From assembly GCF_001748245.1 (NCBI RefSeq), contig NZ_BDFO01000001.1, positions 5,154,483 to 5,218,482 of the forward strand: 64,000 nucleotides of DNA, in the 5' to 3' direction. Made by a program: the position numbers and the translations under genes. Shown here piece after piece: positions 9,185 through 18,043 of this stretch; position 1 is the stretch's first letter, and each line of letters opens with the position of its first letter. This DNA comes from Oligoflexus tunisiensis. GTDB lineage: Bacteria; Bdellovibrionota_B; Oligoflexia; Oligoflexales; Oligoflexaceae. The notes under the pieces are model-generated. The model did no database searches. It was not told the DNA's origin and was given only the letters and a program-made list of their open reading frames with translations.

Positions 9185-10249
9185 CTAGTAGCTGAAATCC
9201 TGCCGATCACAGGGCGTATAATCAAAGCCTTCAACGTCCACAGGATTCGCCGGATCGGTCACATCCTGCACCGTAATCTCGCCGTCCACAGCGGTCAGAT
9301 TATAAATTCTGGCGGGTTCCGTGGAACCTTCTGCAAAGATTTTGGCTTCCATCGAACCGGATTGCACCGCACAACTGGATTCCGTGAAGGTCATCAAAAG
9401 ATCATCAAAGCTTGCTTCCACATGGCCACGGCCTGCATGGGAAGCCTTGATTACACCGGACGCTATGCGTTTGGACAGAAGTTGACGCGTACGGCTCAGG
9501 CTATCCCAGATCGCGCTCACCTGCAGAGCCTCTTTCGTTTCCAGCGCCAGGGAAAGTTCCCTGACGGTTCCATCCCGGGCCACAAAGTTGTCGTTTCGCG
9601 TCACGCTGAAACTCACAGTCCTGCTGCGACTGATGCTGCCGTCGTCCAGCGTCTCCTGGGAAAGCCATTTGGCCTGACGCGTGCCGTCGACCGAACTCTG
9701 AAGCGCGTGCGTGGCGGTTTCGCCGGTGCGCTTCAGGGTCCGTTCGAGCGAGCGTTCCGCGCTTCGCTTGACGGCAATGTCCAGCTGATAACCGGTCAAA
9801 TCACCTTCGAAATCGATTGCCGCTGCTTTATGATTTGCGTCACAGCCAACCGCAGCGCCCTCCTGGGACCAGGTGCGGGTGATATCATGGTCGATGGTCG
9901 CGGAGGCACTGACAGCGATGCGAAGGTTGGAACGCTCCCAGCTGATCGCCTTATCGCGGGCGATCGTCACCACAGCCTTGTCATCGAGAACCTGACACTC
10001 GCGCTCCAGGCTGATCTCAACGTCGAGACCACCCTGCAGAGCGAAGGCCGTATTCTCGCTGCTTGCCATATTCGTGTCGCTCATGCTGTCCATGACTTCA
10101 TGGAAGCTGGCGGAAACAGCCGCTTCACTTTGGGCGCTATCAAAGGCATGAGCGGATGCTTCGGTTTCTTCACGATCATCCTTGCCACAACCCAAAAGTA
10201 AAGAGCCGGCCAGGGCAAGATAAACAGGAGCGAGGAAATTGCGTTTCAT
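9185..10249 (-). CDS. Lipoprotein of unknown function
   Basis: The start at the ATG giving MKRNFLAP is preceded by GGAG; a TTG codon 15 bases upstream is in frame but has no Shine-Dalgarno. The 354-residue product has a signal peptide ending in the lipobox LLLGC. The rest is a soluble, charged protein, probably rich in beta strands, with Ser/Arg-rich stretches (RSAERSLERTLKRTGE) and four or five cysteines that could form disulfides. I recognise no family. It is transcribed on its own, convergent with the prolyl oligopeptidase gene. Confidence 0.7.
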   Translation of the reverse strand: MKRNFLAPVYLALAGSLLLGCGKDDREETEASAHAFDSAQSEAAVSASFHEVMDSMSDTNMASSENTAFALQGGLDVEISLERECQVLDDKAVVTIARDKAISWERSNLRIAVSASATIDHDITRTWSQEGAAVGCDANHKAAAIDFEGDLTGYQLDIAVKRSAERSLERTLKRTGETATHALQSSVDGTRQAKWLSQETLDDGSISRSRTVSFSVTRNDNFVARDGTVRELSLALETKEALQVSAIWDSLSRTRQLLSKRIASGVIKASHAGRGHVEASFDDLLMTFTESSCAVQSGSMEAKIFAEGSTEPARIYNLTAVDGEITVQDVTDPANPVDVEGFDYTPCDRQDFSY

Positions 10250-10560
10250 AAGCTTGGTCTCCAAAGAGAGTTTCCATCCGATGGGGGGCTCCCATCACAA
10301 CCTACAAAAAGCTTATCGGCCGCTCATTTTTGCAATCAAGAGAATATTTTATCTCACTATTTTTATTAAATAAAATTCATCTTTCTGAACAGAACTGCAG
10401 GTGATTTTGCAAATTTTTCAGTTTAACCTATTGAAATAAATGATATTACTTTTACAGAATTTTCAACCCGCTTGCAAAATACCTGGCACAGGACGTGAGC
10501 CAACCCATTTTTTCCCATGATTTCAGTGAAAAGGCAGGAATATTTGTTTGCAAAATGGGG
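10250..10560. other. AT-rich intergenic region
   Basis: Between the lipoprotein gene start and the terminator of the next gene there are about 310 bases that are clearly more AT-rich than the surroundings, especially 10330-10450. It should contain the promoter of the lipoprotein gene (minus strand). I see no coding pattern or RNA gene. Confidence 0.5.
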
Positions 10561-10589
10561 AATAAAAAAAGCCCCGGCGAACCGGGGCT
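10561..10589 (-). terminator. Rho-independent terminator of the hydroxylase gene
   Basis: On the minus strand the sequence reads as an 8-bp GC-rich stem (AGCCCCGG / CCGGGGCT) with a UUCG loop, followed by a run of seven T. It lies 16 bases after the stop codon of the gene at 10605. Confidence 0.9.
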
Positions 10590-10604
10590 TTTCGACAGCT
10601 GTCA

Positions 10605-11498
10605 CTAGGCGGCAGACTCACCAAGCGGCACAGTCTCTTCCACCTGAGGTTCCTCCTGATCCTCACGCAAAGGCGAACCGGGCTTTTTGAAAAGATACGT
10701 GATCTTTTCCCAGGTCGTCGCCGGCTGCTTGAGTTCCTCCCAGAGGCGCTGGGGCCCAATCCATTGAATTCTGATAGGGTTGGTCGTCTGAATCTGTTTC
10801 ACGAGTCCATATTCCACGGGCTCTTCTTCGGATTCAAAGGTTTGGAACAGGCGATCCCAAATGCAGAGCACACCGCCGTAATTCTTGTCCAGATACTGTT
10901 CATTGCGTCCGTGATGCACGCGATGCTGGGAAGGAGTGGCCAGGACGTATTCCAGCCAGCCGAGTTTGCCAATATATTGGGTATGAACTGGCACCTGATA
11001 AAGGCGATGCAAAAGCTTCATAAAGACGATCACCGGCACAGGGATGCCCAGCATGGCGATCGGCGCGAGGAAAATCCAGCGATAGACTTCCTCAACCCAG
11101 GACAGTCGCGATGCCACCGCGAGATTGAAATGCTCGGAGGAATGGTGAATGTTGTGAAAGATCCAGAGTATGTTGAGTTCATGTCCGAGACGATGATCCC
11201 AGTAATAAAAGAAGTCGACCAGAAGAAAACAGACCATCCAGGTCACAGGACTGCTGGCGGACCAGCTCCAGGGGCTCAGGCTTGCTGCCCACAGAAGACC
11301 ACCGATAAACACTGAGGCGAGCAGGAATTTGCGGATCCACTGATAACCCAGGGATGTGATCACGCTGGCGATGGTATCCTTGATCGCATAGCCGCCGTCG
11401 CGTTTGATGACGCTGCATGTGGCTTCGAGAATGATCATGCCTATCGTTACCGGTGTGGCAACGTTCAAAACTTCGTCTGCCAATTGCATCAAGTCCAA
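10605..11498 (-). CDS. Fatty acid hydroxylase / sterol desaturase family membrane di-iron enzyme
   Basis: The 297-residue protein carries the three histidine boxes of this superfamily: H102-x3-H106 (DHRLGHE), H115-x2-H118-H119 (FHNIHH) and H192-x2-H195-H196 (QHRVHH). Four or so hydrophobic segments precede and separate them. Members hydroxylate or desaturate lipids in the membrane using oxygen and a di-iron centre; the substrate here is unknown. The acidic C-terminal tail is outside the catalytic core. I use the TTG start because AGGAGG lies six bases before it, while the first ATG, nine bases downstream, is too far from that site. It appears to be a single-gene unit with its own terminator. 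Confidence 0.88.
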   Translation of the reverse strand: MDLMQLADEVLNVATPVTIGMIILEATCSVIKRDGGYAIKDTIASVITSLGYQWIRKFLLASVFIGGLLWAASLSPWSWSASSPVTWMVCFLLVDFFYYWDHRLGHELNILWIFHNIHHSSEHFNLAVASRLSWVEEVYRWIFLAPIAMLGIPVPVIVFMKLLHRLYQVPVHTQYIGKLGWLEYVLATPSQHRVHHGRNEQYLDKNYGGVLCIWDRLFQTFESEEEPVEYGLVKQIQTTNPIRIQWIGPQRLWEELKQPATTWEKITYLFKKPGSPLREDQEEPQVEETVPLGESAA

Positions 11499-11694
11499 GG
11501 TCTCCCTCCTTTAGCTGACCTGTCTCTCCGAGATTGCCTCATTATTTTCGGAACAAACCGAAGGCTCTCAAAAAGGAATAGGTAAGACCATGAGGGTATT
11601 GATGGAATCGGCAGGATATTTCCAAGCCAACTGCATCCATAAGCCCGTGTAATGCAAAGGATTAGCTGGCCTGCTCAGTCGGGAGCTGCTGTGT

Positions 11695-12084
11695 TCAGGG
11701 TTGAAAAGAAAAGGGATAACGAACGTTTATGTCCTGACCGTCGCGCGGCGGTGCAAACTGCCAGGCCTCGATTCTTTCGACAAGGCAGCCCTCCATGGCG
11801 GGACTCTTCAAGGTGCTGGCGAGCAGGCGCACGTCGCGGGTGCGCCCATCCTTCTGGATGGTGAACGCAAAGAGCACCTTGCCCGCGGCCTTGGGGTTGT
11901 TCTGCTGCTCGGCCTTGTAGCAGGAATTCAGGTCACCGAGTTTCGGACGGACCATGCCTTCCACATCATCAGCCGCCGGCGCGGGCTGACCTTTTTGGTT
12001 GGACATGACCTGCGGCTGACCGGTCTCCACGTGCGTACAGGCATAGGGCAGAGCCAGAATCAGAAGGCACCAGGGAAACTTCAT
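11695..12084 (-). CDS. Small lipoprotein with TonB/AgmX C-terminal-like domain
   Basis: The 129-residue protein has a lipoprotein signal (lipobox PYAC), a short linker and then a domain with GDLNSCYKAEQQNNP, GKVLFAFTIQKDGRTRDVRLL and CLVERIEAWQFAPP. These are the marks of the AgmX/PglI C-terminal domain, a TonB-C relative common in Myxococcota and Bdellovibrionota. Unlike classical TonB there is no inner-membrane anchor or proline-rich periplasmic span, so it cannot span the periplasm from ExbBD. The two cysteines may form a disulfide. The role is unknown; some AgmX-family members are linked to motility or envelope complexes. No ExbBD genes are near. Confidence 0.7.
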   Translation of the reverse strand: MKFPWCLLILALPYACTHVETGQPQVMSNQKGQPAPAADDVEGMVRPKLGDLNSCYKAEQQNNPKAAGKVLFAFTIQKDGRTRDVRLLASTLKSPAMEGCLVERIEAWQFAPPRDGQDINVRYPFSFQP

Positions 12085-12189
12085 GGGGGGTCTCCTGAGG
12101 GGCGAGATGGGTTGAACACCATCCCTCTATTCTGGCTGGCAGGGCGGTGAAAGTCGAGAGCTTTGATTCCCGCTTTCACCAGCCCCTGA

Positions 12190-13614
12190 TCAGTGTTGAC
12201 CCCCCAGCGCCGCGCGCAGGGGTTTGTTGAACGCAGCCATCGCTGCTGCGGCGACCGCAGCCAGGACCGCCATCATCGTAAAGAATCCGCCCTTCGACAT
12301 CGTGCTGTAGAAGGTGCCGAGGTAACCGCTCAGGTAGTTGCCGAGGAAGCTGGAGAGGAACCACATGCCCATCATCATCGAAACGATGCGGGCGGGCGCC
12401 ACCTTGGTGACCAGCGACAGGCCTACAGGCGAAAGATAAAGCTCACCCATCGTCAGGACCAGGGTGGTCATGACCAGCCAGAGCACCGACCCACGTGAGT
12501 CGCCCACCACAGAAGCCGCAAAAATCATGATGCAGAAGGCAGCGGCCAAGAGAAGGCAGCCGATCGCCATCTTGGTGACCGAGGATGGTTCCTTGTTCCG
12601 CGCCGCTTGTTTTTTCCAGAAGAGGCCGAGCAAAGGCGCGAAGATCAAAATGGTGAGCGGGTTGAAGGACTGATACCAGGTCGAGGGCACTTCAAAGCCC
12701 AGGAGGTTCCAGTCGGTTTGGTTGTCGGCCCAGAGCTGCATGGTGTTGCCCTGCTGCTCATACACCGCCCAGAAAATCACGTTCAAACCACAGAGCGCAA
12801 TCAAGGCCCAAATCGCCTTTTTCTCGCTCGGGGTGAAGGGCTCTTTTTTGCCTGCTTTTTGTTGAGCGGTTTGATTCATCAGCTTGTGACCGGCATGATC
12901 CGGATGCACCCTGATCAGACGTTGGCCGAAGATGTACACCATGAGGCCGATCACCATACCAACACCAGCGGAACCAAAGCCCCAGTGCCAGCCCAGTTTT
13001 TGTCCCAGTGTTCCGCAGACCAGAGGCGACAGGAAGGCGCCGAGGTTGATGCCCATGTAAAACAAGGTAAAGGCACCGTCACGACGCGGATCATCCTTGC
13101 CATAAAGATCGCCCACCTGGGTGGAGATGTTGGGTTTGAAGGCGCCGTTGCCCATGATCAGGAAGAAGAGTGCGAGGAAGAAGAGGTTTTCAAAGGCCAT
13201 CAGGAAGTGACCGATGGACATCAGAACCCCGCCCAGGATCACTGTTCGATACTGGCCCAGCCAGCGGTCCGCGATCCATCCCCCGAGCAGCGGGGTGGCA
13301 TAAACCAAACCTGTGTACAGACCATAGATCTGCGAGGCCAGCGGTTGAATAGCCAGAGTGCCAAAGATGGATTCCAGGATACCCTTGATCGTCGTGAAAC
13401 CGACCACCTGCTCGTGCACATCGGGGCGCAGGAAGAGGTGATCGACCATGTAGAGCACCAGCAGCGCGCGCATGCCGTAGTAGCTCATGCGCTCCCACAT
13501 TTCAGTCAGGAACAGTACGAAAAGACCCTTGGGGTGGCCGAGAAAGCTGCCCCCCTCATCCTTGAACTGGCCGGCCGGTCCGGTCGCAGCCCCCTTCTTC
13601 GTTATCGTTGCCAA
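12190..13614 (-). CDS. POT/PTR2 family proton-coupled oligopeptide transporter
   Basis: The 474-residue membrane protein has 12-14 predicted helices and the proton-dependent peptide transporter signatures: E38-x-x-E41-R42 in TEMWERMSYYGMRALL, and GGWIADRWLGQYRTV between helices 2 and 3. The family imports di- and tripeptides with protons across the inner membrane. The start is a TTG six bases after GGAGGA, giving MATITKKG; the frame extends further upstream without a binding site. The divergent neighbour is a flavoprotein, and the roughly 200-base gap between them should contain both promoters. Confidence 0.93.
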   Translation of the reverse strand: MATITKKGAATGPAGQFKDEGGSFLGHPKGLFVLFLTEMWERMSYYGMRALLVLYMVDHLFLRPDVHEQVVGFTTIKGILESIFGTLAIQPLASQIYGLYTGLVYATPLLGGWIADRWLGQYRTVILGGVLMSIGHFLMAFENLFFLALFFLIMGNGAFKPNISTQVGDLYGKDDPRRDGAFTLFYMGINLGAFLSPLVCGTLGQKLGWHWGFGSAGVGMVIGLMVYIFGQRLIRVHPDHAGHKLMNQTAQQKAGKKEPFTPSEKKAIWALIALCGLNVIFWAVYEQQGNTMQLWADNQTDWNLLGFEVPSTWYQSFNPLTILIFAPLLGLFWKKQAARNKEPSSVTKMAIGCLLLAAAFCIMIFAASVVGDSRGSVLWLVMTTLVLTMGELYLSPVGLSLVTKVAPARIVSMMMGMWFLSSFLGNYLSGYLGTFYSTMSKGGFFTMMAVLAAVAAAAMAAFNKPLRAALGGQH

Positions 13615-13813
13615 ATTTGATCCTCCGTCTGGAAAAAGTGTCCTTTTATAACACAGCAGCAATAAGGATCAATAGGGCGGATATGCTGCGTCATCGAAGA
13701 CCTACAAGGCTTTGGGGCTTCCCGCCGATTCTTATTCATAATTCATTTGACATGGGACACCCGGGACCTATAGTCCTTCCCTCAAAGTGCTGCCTTTGCA
13801 GGAGAACGTGGTT

Positions 13814-15433
13814 ATGAGTCTAGTCTTGAAACAGCTGAGTGTTCCCGTGGCATCCGGTGATCCCGATGCGCAGCTGCGTCCTCTCCTGGCCCAGGAACTC
13901 GGCATTCCCGAGCAGGAAATCACCGCGCTCCGGATCCTGAAAAAATCTCTCGATGCCCGTAAAAAATCGCGCATCGTCTATCATTACCAGGTGAACTTCG
14001 ATTGCGTGGACCAGGCTGCGGTTCTGCGCAATGCCGGTGAGCGCGTCGCATCCTACGTCGAGCGTCCCTACTTTCATCCCATGGAAGGCATCAGCCTCGG
14101 CGGCAAACGTTTCCGCCATCCGCCGGTCGTCATCGGCAGCGGCCCGGCCGGAACCTTTGCGGCGCAGGTCCTGAGCGAAATGGGCCAGCCCTGCGTTGTC
14201 ATCGAGCGCGGTGAACCCGTCGAATCCCGCATGCGCACCGTGCATCGTCTGCTCCGTTCGAGCGACTTCAACAACGAGTCCAACTACTGCTATGGCGAGG
14301 GCGGGGCCGGAACCTTTTCCGATGGCAAGCTCACCTGTGGCCGCAATCACCCTTTGATTCGTTACCTGTTTGAACAGTGGGTCCGCTTCGGGGCGCCCGA
14401 TGAAATTTTATACGATGCGCATCCGCACATCGGCACCGACTATCTCATGGTGATTGCGAAGCGCACCCGTCAGCATCTCGAAAGCCTCGGCACGCGCTTT
14501 CTTTTCAACAAGCGCTTTGTGAATTTTGAGAGCGGTGGCGCCAACGCACGCCATACCGTGACGCTGCATGACGGCACGCGCCTGGATACCGATCACCTCG
14601 TGCTGGCGATCGGCCACAGCGCCCGTGAAACCTATGAGATGCTGCTCGACAAAGGACTGGCCATGGGCCCCAAACCCTTTGCGATCGGCGCGCGTTTTGA
14701 ACATCCCCAGGATGTCATCGACAAAATTCAATTCGGCAGCTGCACCCTGTTGCCGGCGGCGGAATACAAACTCGCCGCGCAGGCTGAGGGTCGTGGCATC
14801 TGGACCTTCTGCATGTGTCCGGGTGGTCACCTGATGCCGACCGGCGCCCAGGAAGGTCACCTCGCCATTAACGGCATGAGCTATCATGCGCGGAACAGCG
14901 GCTTCGCCAATGCCGCGGTCGTGGTCAACGTCACGCGTGAGGATTTTTATCAGGGCCATCCCCTCGATGGCATGCGCTTTCAGGCGGCGATTGAGCAGGC
15001 CGCATTTGCAGCCGGAGGTGGCAACTACTTTTCACCCGCGCAGCGCCTGACGGATTTTCTGAAAGGTCGGGACAGCAAGGGGACACTCTCCTCCAGCTAC
15101 AAACCCGGCGTCACCAATGCCCGTCTCGACAAGCTGCTGCCCGACTTCGTCGTGAAGAGTTTGCAAGGCGCCCTGACGGAATACAACAAGCGCATGCAGG
15201 GCTTTATCAGTCCGGAAGCGATCGTGGCCGGCGTGGAGACCAAAACCTCGGCACCGATTGTCATGCACCGGGACAAGGGTCTCCAGTCGGAAAGCCATCC
15301 TGGAATTTTCCCCGCGGGCGAAGGCGCAGGCTTTGCCGGTGGCATCGTCTCAGCGGCGCTGGATGGCGTAAAAATAGGTCGTGCCGTTGTCGAAAATGCA
15401 CTGGCTGAGCAGCTGCTCGTCAGTCTTCATTGA
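13814..15433 (+). CDS. FAD-dependent dehydrogenase of the COG2509 family
   Basis: The 539-residue protein matches the uncharacterised FAD-dependent dehydrogenase family. An N-terminal region of about 100 residues (LPVASGD-type start, ALRILKKSLDARKK) precedes a dinucleotide-binding fold with VIGSGPAG at 106-113 ending in an acidic VIERG. Then come CYGEGGAGTFSDGKLTC, a family hallmark, and a C-terminal second FAD contact, FPAGEGAGFAGGIVSAA. Members are cytoplasmic flavoproteins with no firmly assigned substrate. AGGAG lies nine bases before the chosen ATG. The next gene starts 15 bases after the stop, so the two may be co-transcribed. Confidence 0.9.
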   Translation: MSLVLKQLSVPVASGDPDAQLRPLLAQELGIPEQEITALRILKKSLDARKKSRIVYHYQVNFDCVDQAAVLRNAGERVASYVERPYFHPMEGISLGGKRFRHPPVVIGSGPAGTFAAQVLSEMGQPCVVIERGEPVESRMRTVHRLLRSSDFNNESNYCYGEGGAGTFSDGKLTCGRNHPLIRYLFEQWVRFGAPDEILYDAHPHIGTDYLMVIAKRTRQHLESLGTRFLFNKRFVNFESGGANARHTVTLHDGTRLDTDHLVLAIGHSARETYEMLLDKGLAMGPKPFAIGARFEHPQDVIDKIQFGSCTLLPAAEYKLAAQAEGRGIWTFCMCPGGHLMPTGAQEGHLAINGMSYHARNSGFANAAVVVNVTREDFYQGHPLDGMRFQAAIEQAAFAAGGGNYFSPAQRLTDFLKGRDSKGTLSSSYKPGVTNARLDKLLPDFVVKSLQGALTEYNKRMQGFISPEAIVAGVETKTSAPIVMHRDKGLQSESHPGIFPAGEGAGFAGGIVSAALDGVKIGRAVVENALAEQLLVSLH

Positions 15434-15447
15434 AAGGTTGGTTCATC

Positions 15448-16572
15448 ATGCGTGCATCCCCCTCGATCTTTGCGGCTATGGTTTTGACCCTTGCTTCAAC
15501 TCAGGCCTCGGCCTGGGGTGAGCGTGGGCACAATGCGATCGCCCGGGTGGCCACCCGGATCATGGCGCAGGACAAGGATCCCGAGGTCGCGGCGCTGGGC
15601 GCCCTTATGCAAAAAAAGGAACACATGCTGGGTCACCTGGCAAATGTTCCGGACATAGTCTGGCGAGGGGTCCCGGAACTCGATGCCGAGAATGTTCCCA
15701 GCCATTTCGTGGATCTTGATTACATCCTGCCGGAAAACAAAAAACTGACCGCGAAGGATGCCCCGGCGGATTTTGAAACCTACAGGAAAGCCCTGGCCGC
15801 CAACTGCAGCAAAAAGGAATTGAGCTGCGCGCCGGGAGCCACCGAAGTTGATAAAATCAAGAAGGCCGGTCATGCCCCCTTTCGGATTCAGCAGCTCAGC
15901 CAGGATCTGACCAAAACTCTGGCTGAAGTCAAGAAGCTCGAAAACGATCCCAAAGCCAAAGCCGAGGAGCGCACGGCGCTGATCGATCAGGCCCTGCTCT
16001 ACGCGGGAATTCTCGCGCATTTCGTCGGCGACCTCGCCAACCCGCATCATACCAGCGCGGACTACGATGGCTGGCATAATGATCAGGGTGGACTGCACAG
16101 TTACTTCGAATCCGAACAGGTCGATGCCCAGTCCCTCGATCTGGAGCAGGCGATGTTTGCCGTGGCCACGAAGGATAAGCCCGCGCAAAGGATCTTCGGC
16201 AAGGATCCCAAGGACCCTCTGCGGATGGCCTGGGAATTGACGCTGGCGAGCCATGCGCGGCTGCAGACATTGCATGAACTCGATCGCCGGCATTCGCTCC
16301 TCAAAAAGAGCGACAACGCGCGACGCATTAAAGCCAAACGCAAACCCTCCCATCAGGTGGCGCATGCGTATCGGAAGTTTCTGGTGGAACGCCTGAGCGT
16401 GGGTGCGGATGCCCTGGCCACGGTGTGGGTAACGTCCTGGAACGCGGCGGGTCGTCCGAAGCTGCAGGGCTATCACAGCTACAACTATCCCGTGAAGCCT
16501 GACTTCATCCCCCTGAGCTACGTGGCTCCGGTGGTGGCGCAGACGGAAACGGCGGAAAAACCTAAATTGTAA
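15448..16572 (+). CDS. S1/P1-type zinc nuclease, secreted
   Basis: The 374-residue precursor has a signal peptide ending ASA, so that the mature protein begins with Trp (W23), as in P1 nuclease where the N-terminal Trp itself binds zinc. The other zinc ligands can be traced: H28, D69, H86, H191 and D195 (HFVGD), H201 (NPHH) and H217 (LHSYFE). The last ligand, Asp in P1, appears to be Glu (E221). The family cuts single-stranded nucleic acids at the 3'-O-P bond in the periplasm or outside the cell. A charged, Lys-rich segment after residue 270 is longer than in fungal enzymes. It follows the flavoprotein gene closely. Confidence 0.88.
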   Translation: MRASPSIFAAMVLTLASTQASAWGERGHNAIARVATRIMAQDKDPEVAALGALMQKKEHMLGHLANVPDIVWRGVPELDAENVPSHFVDLDYILPENKKLTAKDAPADFETYRKALAANCSKKELSCAPGATEVDKIKKAGHAPFRIQQLSQDLTKTLAEVKKLENDPKAKAEERTALIDQALLYAGILAHFVGDLANPHHTSADYDGWHNDQGGLHSYFESEQVDAQSLDLEQAMFAVATKDKPAQRIFGKDPKDPLRMAWELTLASHARLQTLHELDRRHSLLKKSDNARRIKAKRKPSHQVAHAYRKFLVERLSVGADALATVWVTSWNAAGRPKLQGYHSYNYPVKPDFIPLSYVAPVVAQTETAEKPKL

Positions 16573-17568
16573 TCAGGCTATGCGTTTTTGAGGTTCGCGA
16601 AGACCGAGCATGGATTTTTTCCCGGTCGAGAAGAAATGCAGACTGGAATAGCGGGTATGGCGATCCTTCGGACTGGCCGACACATCAAAGATCCCGATGA
16701 ACTCCGAGCGTTTCTCGGGATCGACATTCACAATGAACGCATTCACCGACGCAAAACAGAAGTAAAGACCAAGGCCGGCCCCACCGGTGTCGTTGGTCAG
16801 GTTTTGCACCTTTTCCCGATCCGCACCAAAGCAGTGGACTAAAAACTTCTGCAGTGTGTCCCAGGTGATCGCACCAAAGGGATCGGAAATCGACACGGCG
16901 AGCTTTTCTCCATCACAGGCGAACTCCATGCGGGCCGCCTGTTTCGGCTTCAATATCACCCGGTTCTTCCGCGACAGATGATTGTAGAGCGACACTCCAT
17001 CGGCATCACGGGGCGCATCATAGATGGCGTTCATCAGCAGTTCTTCACAGAAGAGCTCAACGGCCTGCACCACGGTATTGCGCAGATGAAAGCGGCGACA
17101 GAATTCCACTATGGCTTCGATATACTCGCCGCGTTCGGCCGAATCACGGATATGGAAGACTTCGGACTGCGTTCCAAAACTCAGATAATGCTTCACACCG
17201 AAGATGTCCTCGCCGTGCAGAATCTTGCGAACGGTGCTGACGATATCCCGGAGTTTCAAACTGCCGTCACTATTCTTGGCAATGATATTGGTGGCGGGAA
17301 TCTCGGGAAGCAGCGGCGAAAGATCTTCGAACTTGGAGTTGGTCAGGAGGATCACCGGCGTTTCAATCTTTTTGCCGGCCATCTCTTTTCTTACGATATC
17401 GTGGTATTCAAGAGCATAGACCAGAAGATCGTAATTTCCTTCGCGCAAGGCTTTGACGAATTCTTCCGCGTCGGCAGGAATGAAACAGTCGCATGACGCC
17501 ACCGCGAGCATCCGACGGATATCGCGGGAATTCTGTTTCGTATTGTCATAAAACAGAACAGTTTTCAT
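16573..17568 (-). CDS. Signalling protein: degenerate receiver-like domain plus HATPase domain
   Basis: The 331-residue protein begins with a receiver-like fold (MKTVLFYDN, then VILLTNS), but the expected phospho-acceptor Asp is replaced: the strand reads YDLLVYAL. Residues about 150-310 form a GHKL ATPase domain with N-box ELLMNAIYDAP, an acidic-Pro turn SDPFGA and G-box TGGAGLGLYF. There is no HisKA dimerisation helix with a phospho-acceptor His, so it resembles RsbW-like or serine kinase ATPases rather than a normal sensor kinase. It is soluble. The start has AAAGGG seven bases upstream. It is convergent with the nuclease gene, whose stop directly abuts it. Pathway unknown. Confidence 0.72.
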   Translation of the reverse strand: MKTVLFYDNTKQNSRDIRRMLAVASCDCFIPADAEEFVKALREGNYDLLVYALEYHDIVRKEMAGKKIETPVILLTNSKFEDLSPLLPEIPATNIIAKNSDGSLKLRDIVSTVRKILHGEDIFGVKHYLSFGTQSEVFHIRDSAERGEYIEAIVEFCRRFHLRNTVVQAVELFCEELLMNAIYDAPRDADGVSLYNHLSRKNRVILKPKQAARMEFACDGEKLAVSISDPFGAITWDTLQKFLVHCFGADREKVQNLTNDTGGAGLGLYFCFASVNAFIVNVDPEKRSEFIGIFDVSASPKDRHTRYSSLHFFSTGKKSMLGLREPQKRIA

Positions 17569-17687
17569 CAGCCTGCCCTTTACGTGCGGAAAGATTCCGC
17601 GACCAGCCTCCAATCTACTCCCGTATTCGGTGCCCGGGAGGGAAACTTGAGATAACCCCCATAGGTAGGCAGAAAACTCAATTAGAA

Positions 17688-17708
17688 TTAATCATTTCAA
17701 TTGATTAA
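17688..17708. repeat. AT-rich inverted repeat TTAATCA-N7-TGATTAA
   Basis: A perfect 7-bp palindrome with a 7-base spacer lies just after the yheU stop codon and about 120 bases before the start of the downstream minus-strand gene. It could be an operator or a weak terminator; nothing decides between them. Confidence 0.35.
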
Positions 17709-17714
17709 ATCCTT

Positions 17715-17993
17715 TCACAAATCTGATCCCATATCGAGTGAGGGGGCCGGGGTGGACGTGACTCCGCCTTTCTGAAGGGACCTCCAGGCCTCACGGGACA
17801 AAATGTGACAGGTTTCGCTGACTTCGTCGAAACATAGTACCGCCTCACCACTTTTCAGCTTGCGCCGGATGCCTTCCACTTTGGCTAGTAAATCCGGGCT
17901 AGAGTGACCGTAGTCCGTACCTTCCCGACTGACATATTCCTCGATCACGCGGGTCAGAGTCTCAGCATCCAATCGATCCACGGGAATTTGCAT
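17715..17993 (-). CDS. yheU: YheU family protein (UPF0270)
   Basis: The 92-residue protein matches the YheU family over nearly its whole length: IPVDRLDAETL at the N-terminus, the hallmark REGTDYG at 23-29, and LKSGEAVLCFDEVSETCHI near the middle. The family is small, cytoplasmic and of unknown function; it is normally about 70-75 residues, so the last 20 residues here are an extension. It is divergent from the methionine sulfoxide reductase gene with only 50 bases between the start codons, so their promoters must overlap. Confidence 0.88.
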   Translation of the reverse strand: MQIPVDRLDAETLTRVIEEYVSREGTDYGHSSPDLLAKVEGIRRKLKSGEAVLCFDEVSETCHILSREAWRSLQKGGVTSTPAPSLDMGSDL

Positions 17994-18043
17994 AATGAAA
18001 GCCTTTCTTCTATAACTGGCGTCGACACGATGAGGAGACCATC

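Noticed and set aside
10423-10605. 60-codon minus-strand frame over the terminator at 10561
   Set aside because: It crosses a clear terminator hairpin and has no ribosome binding site.
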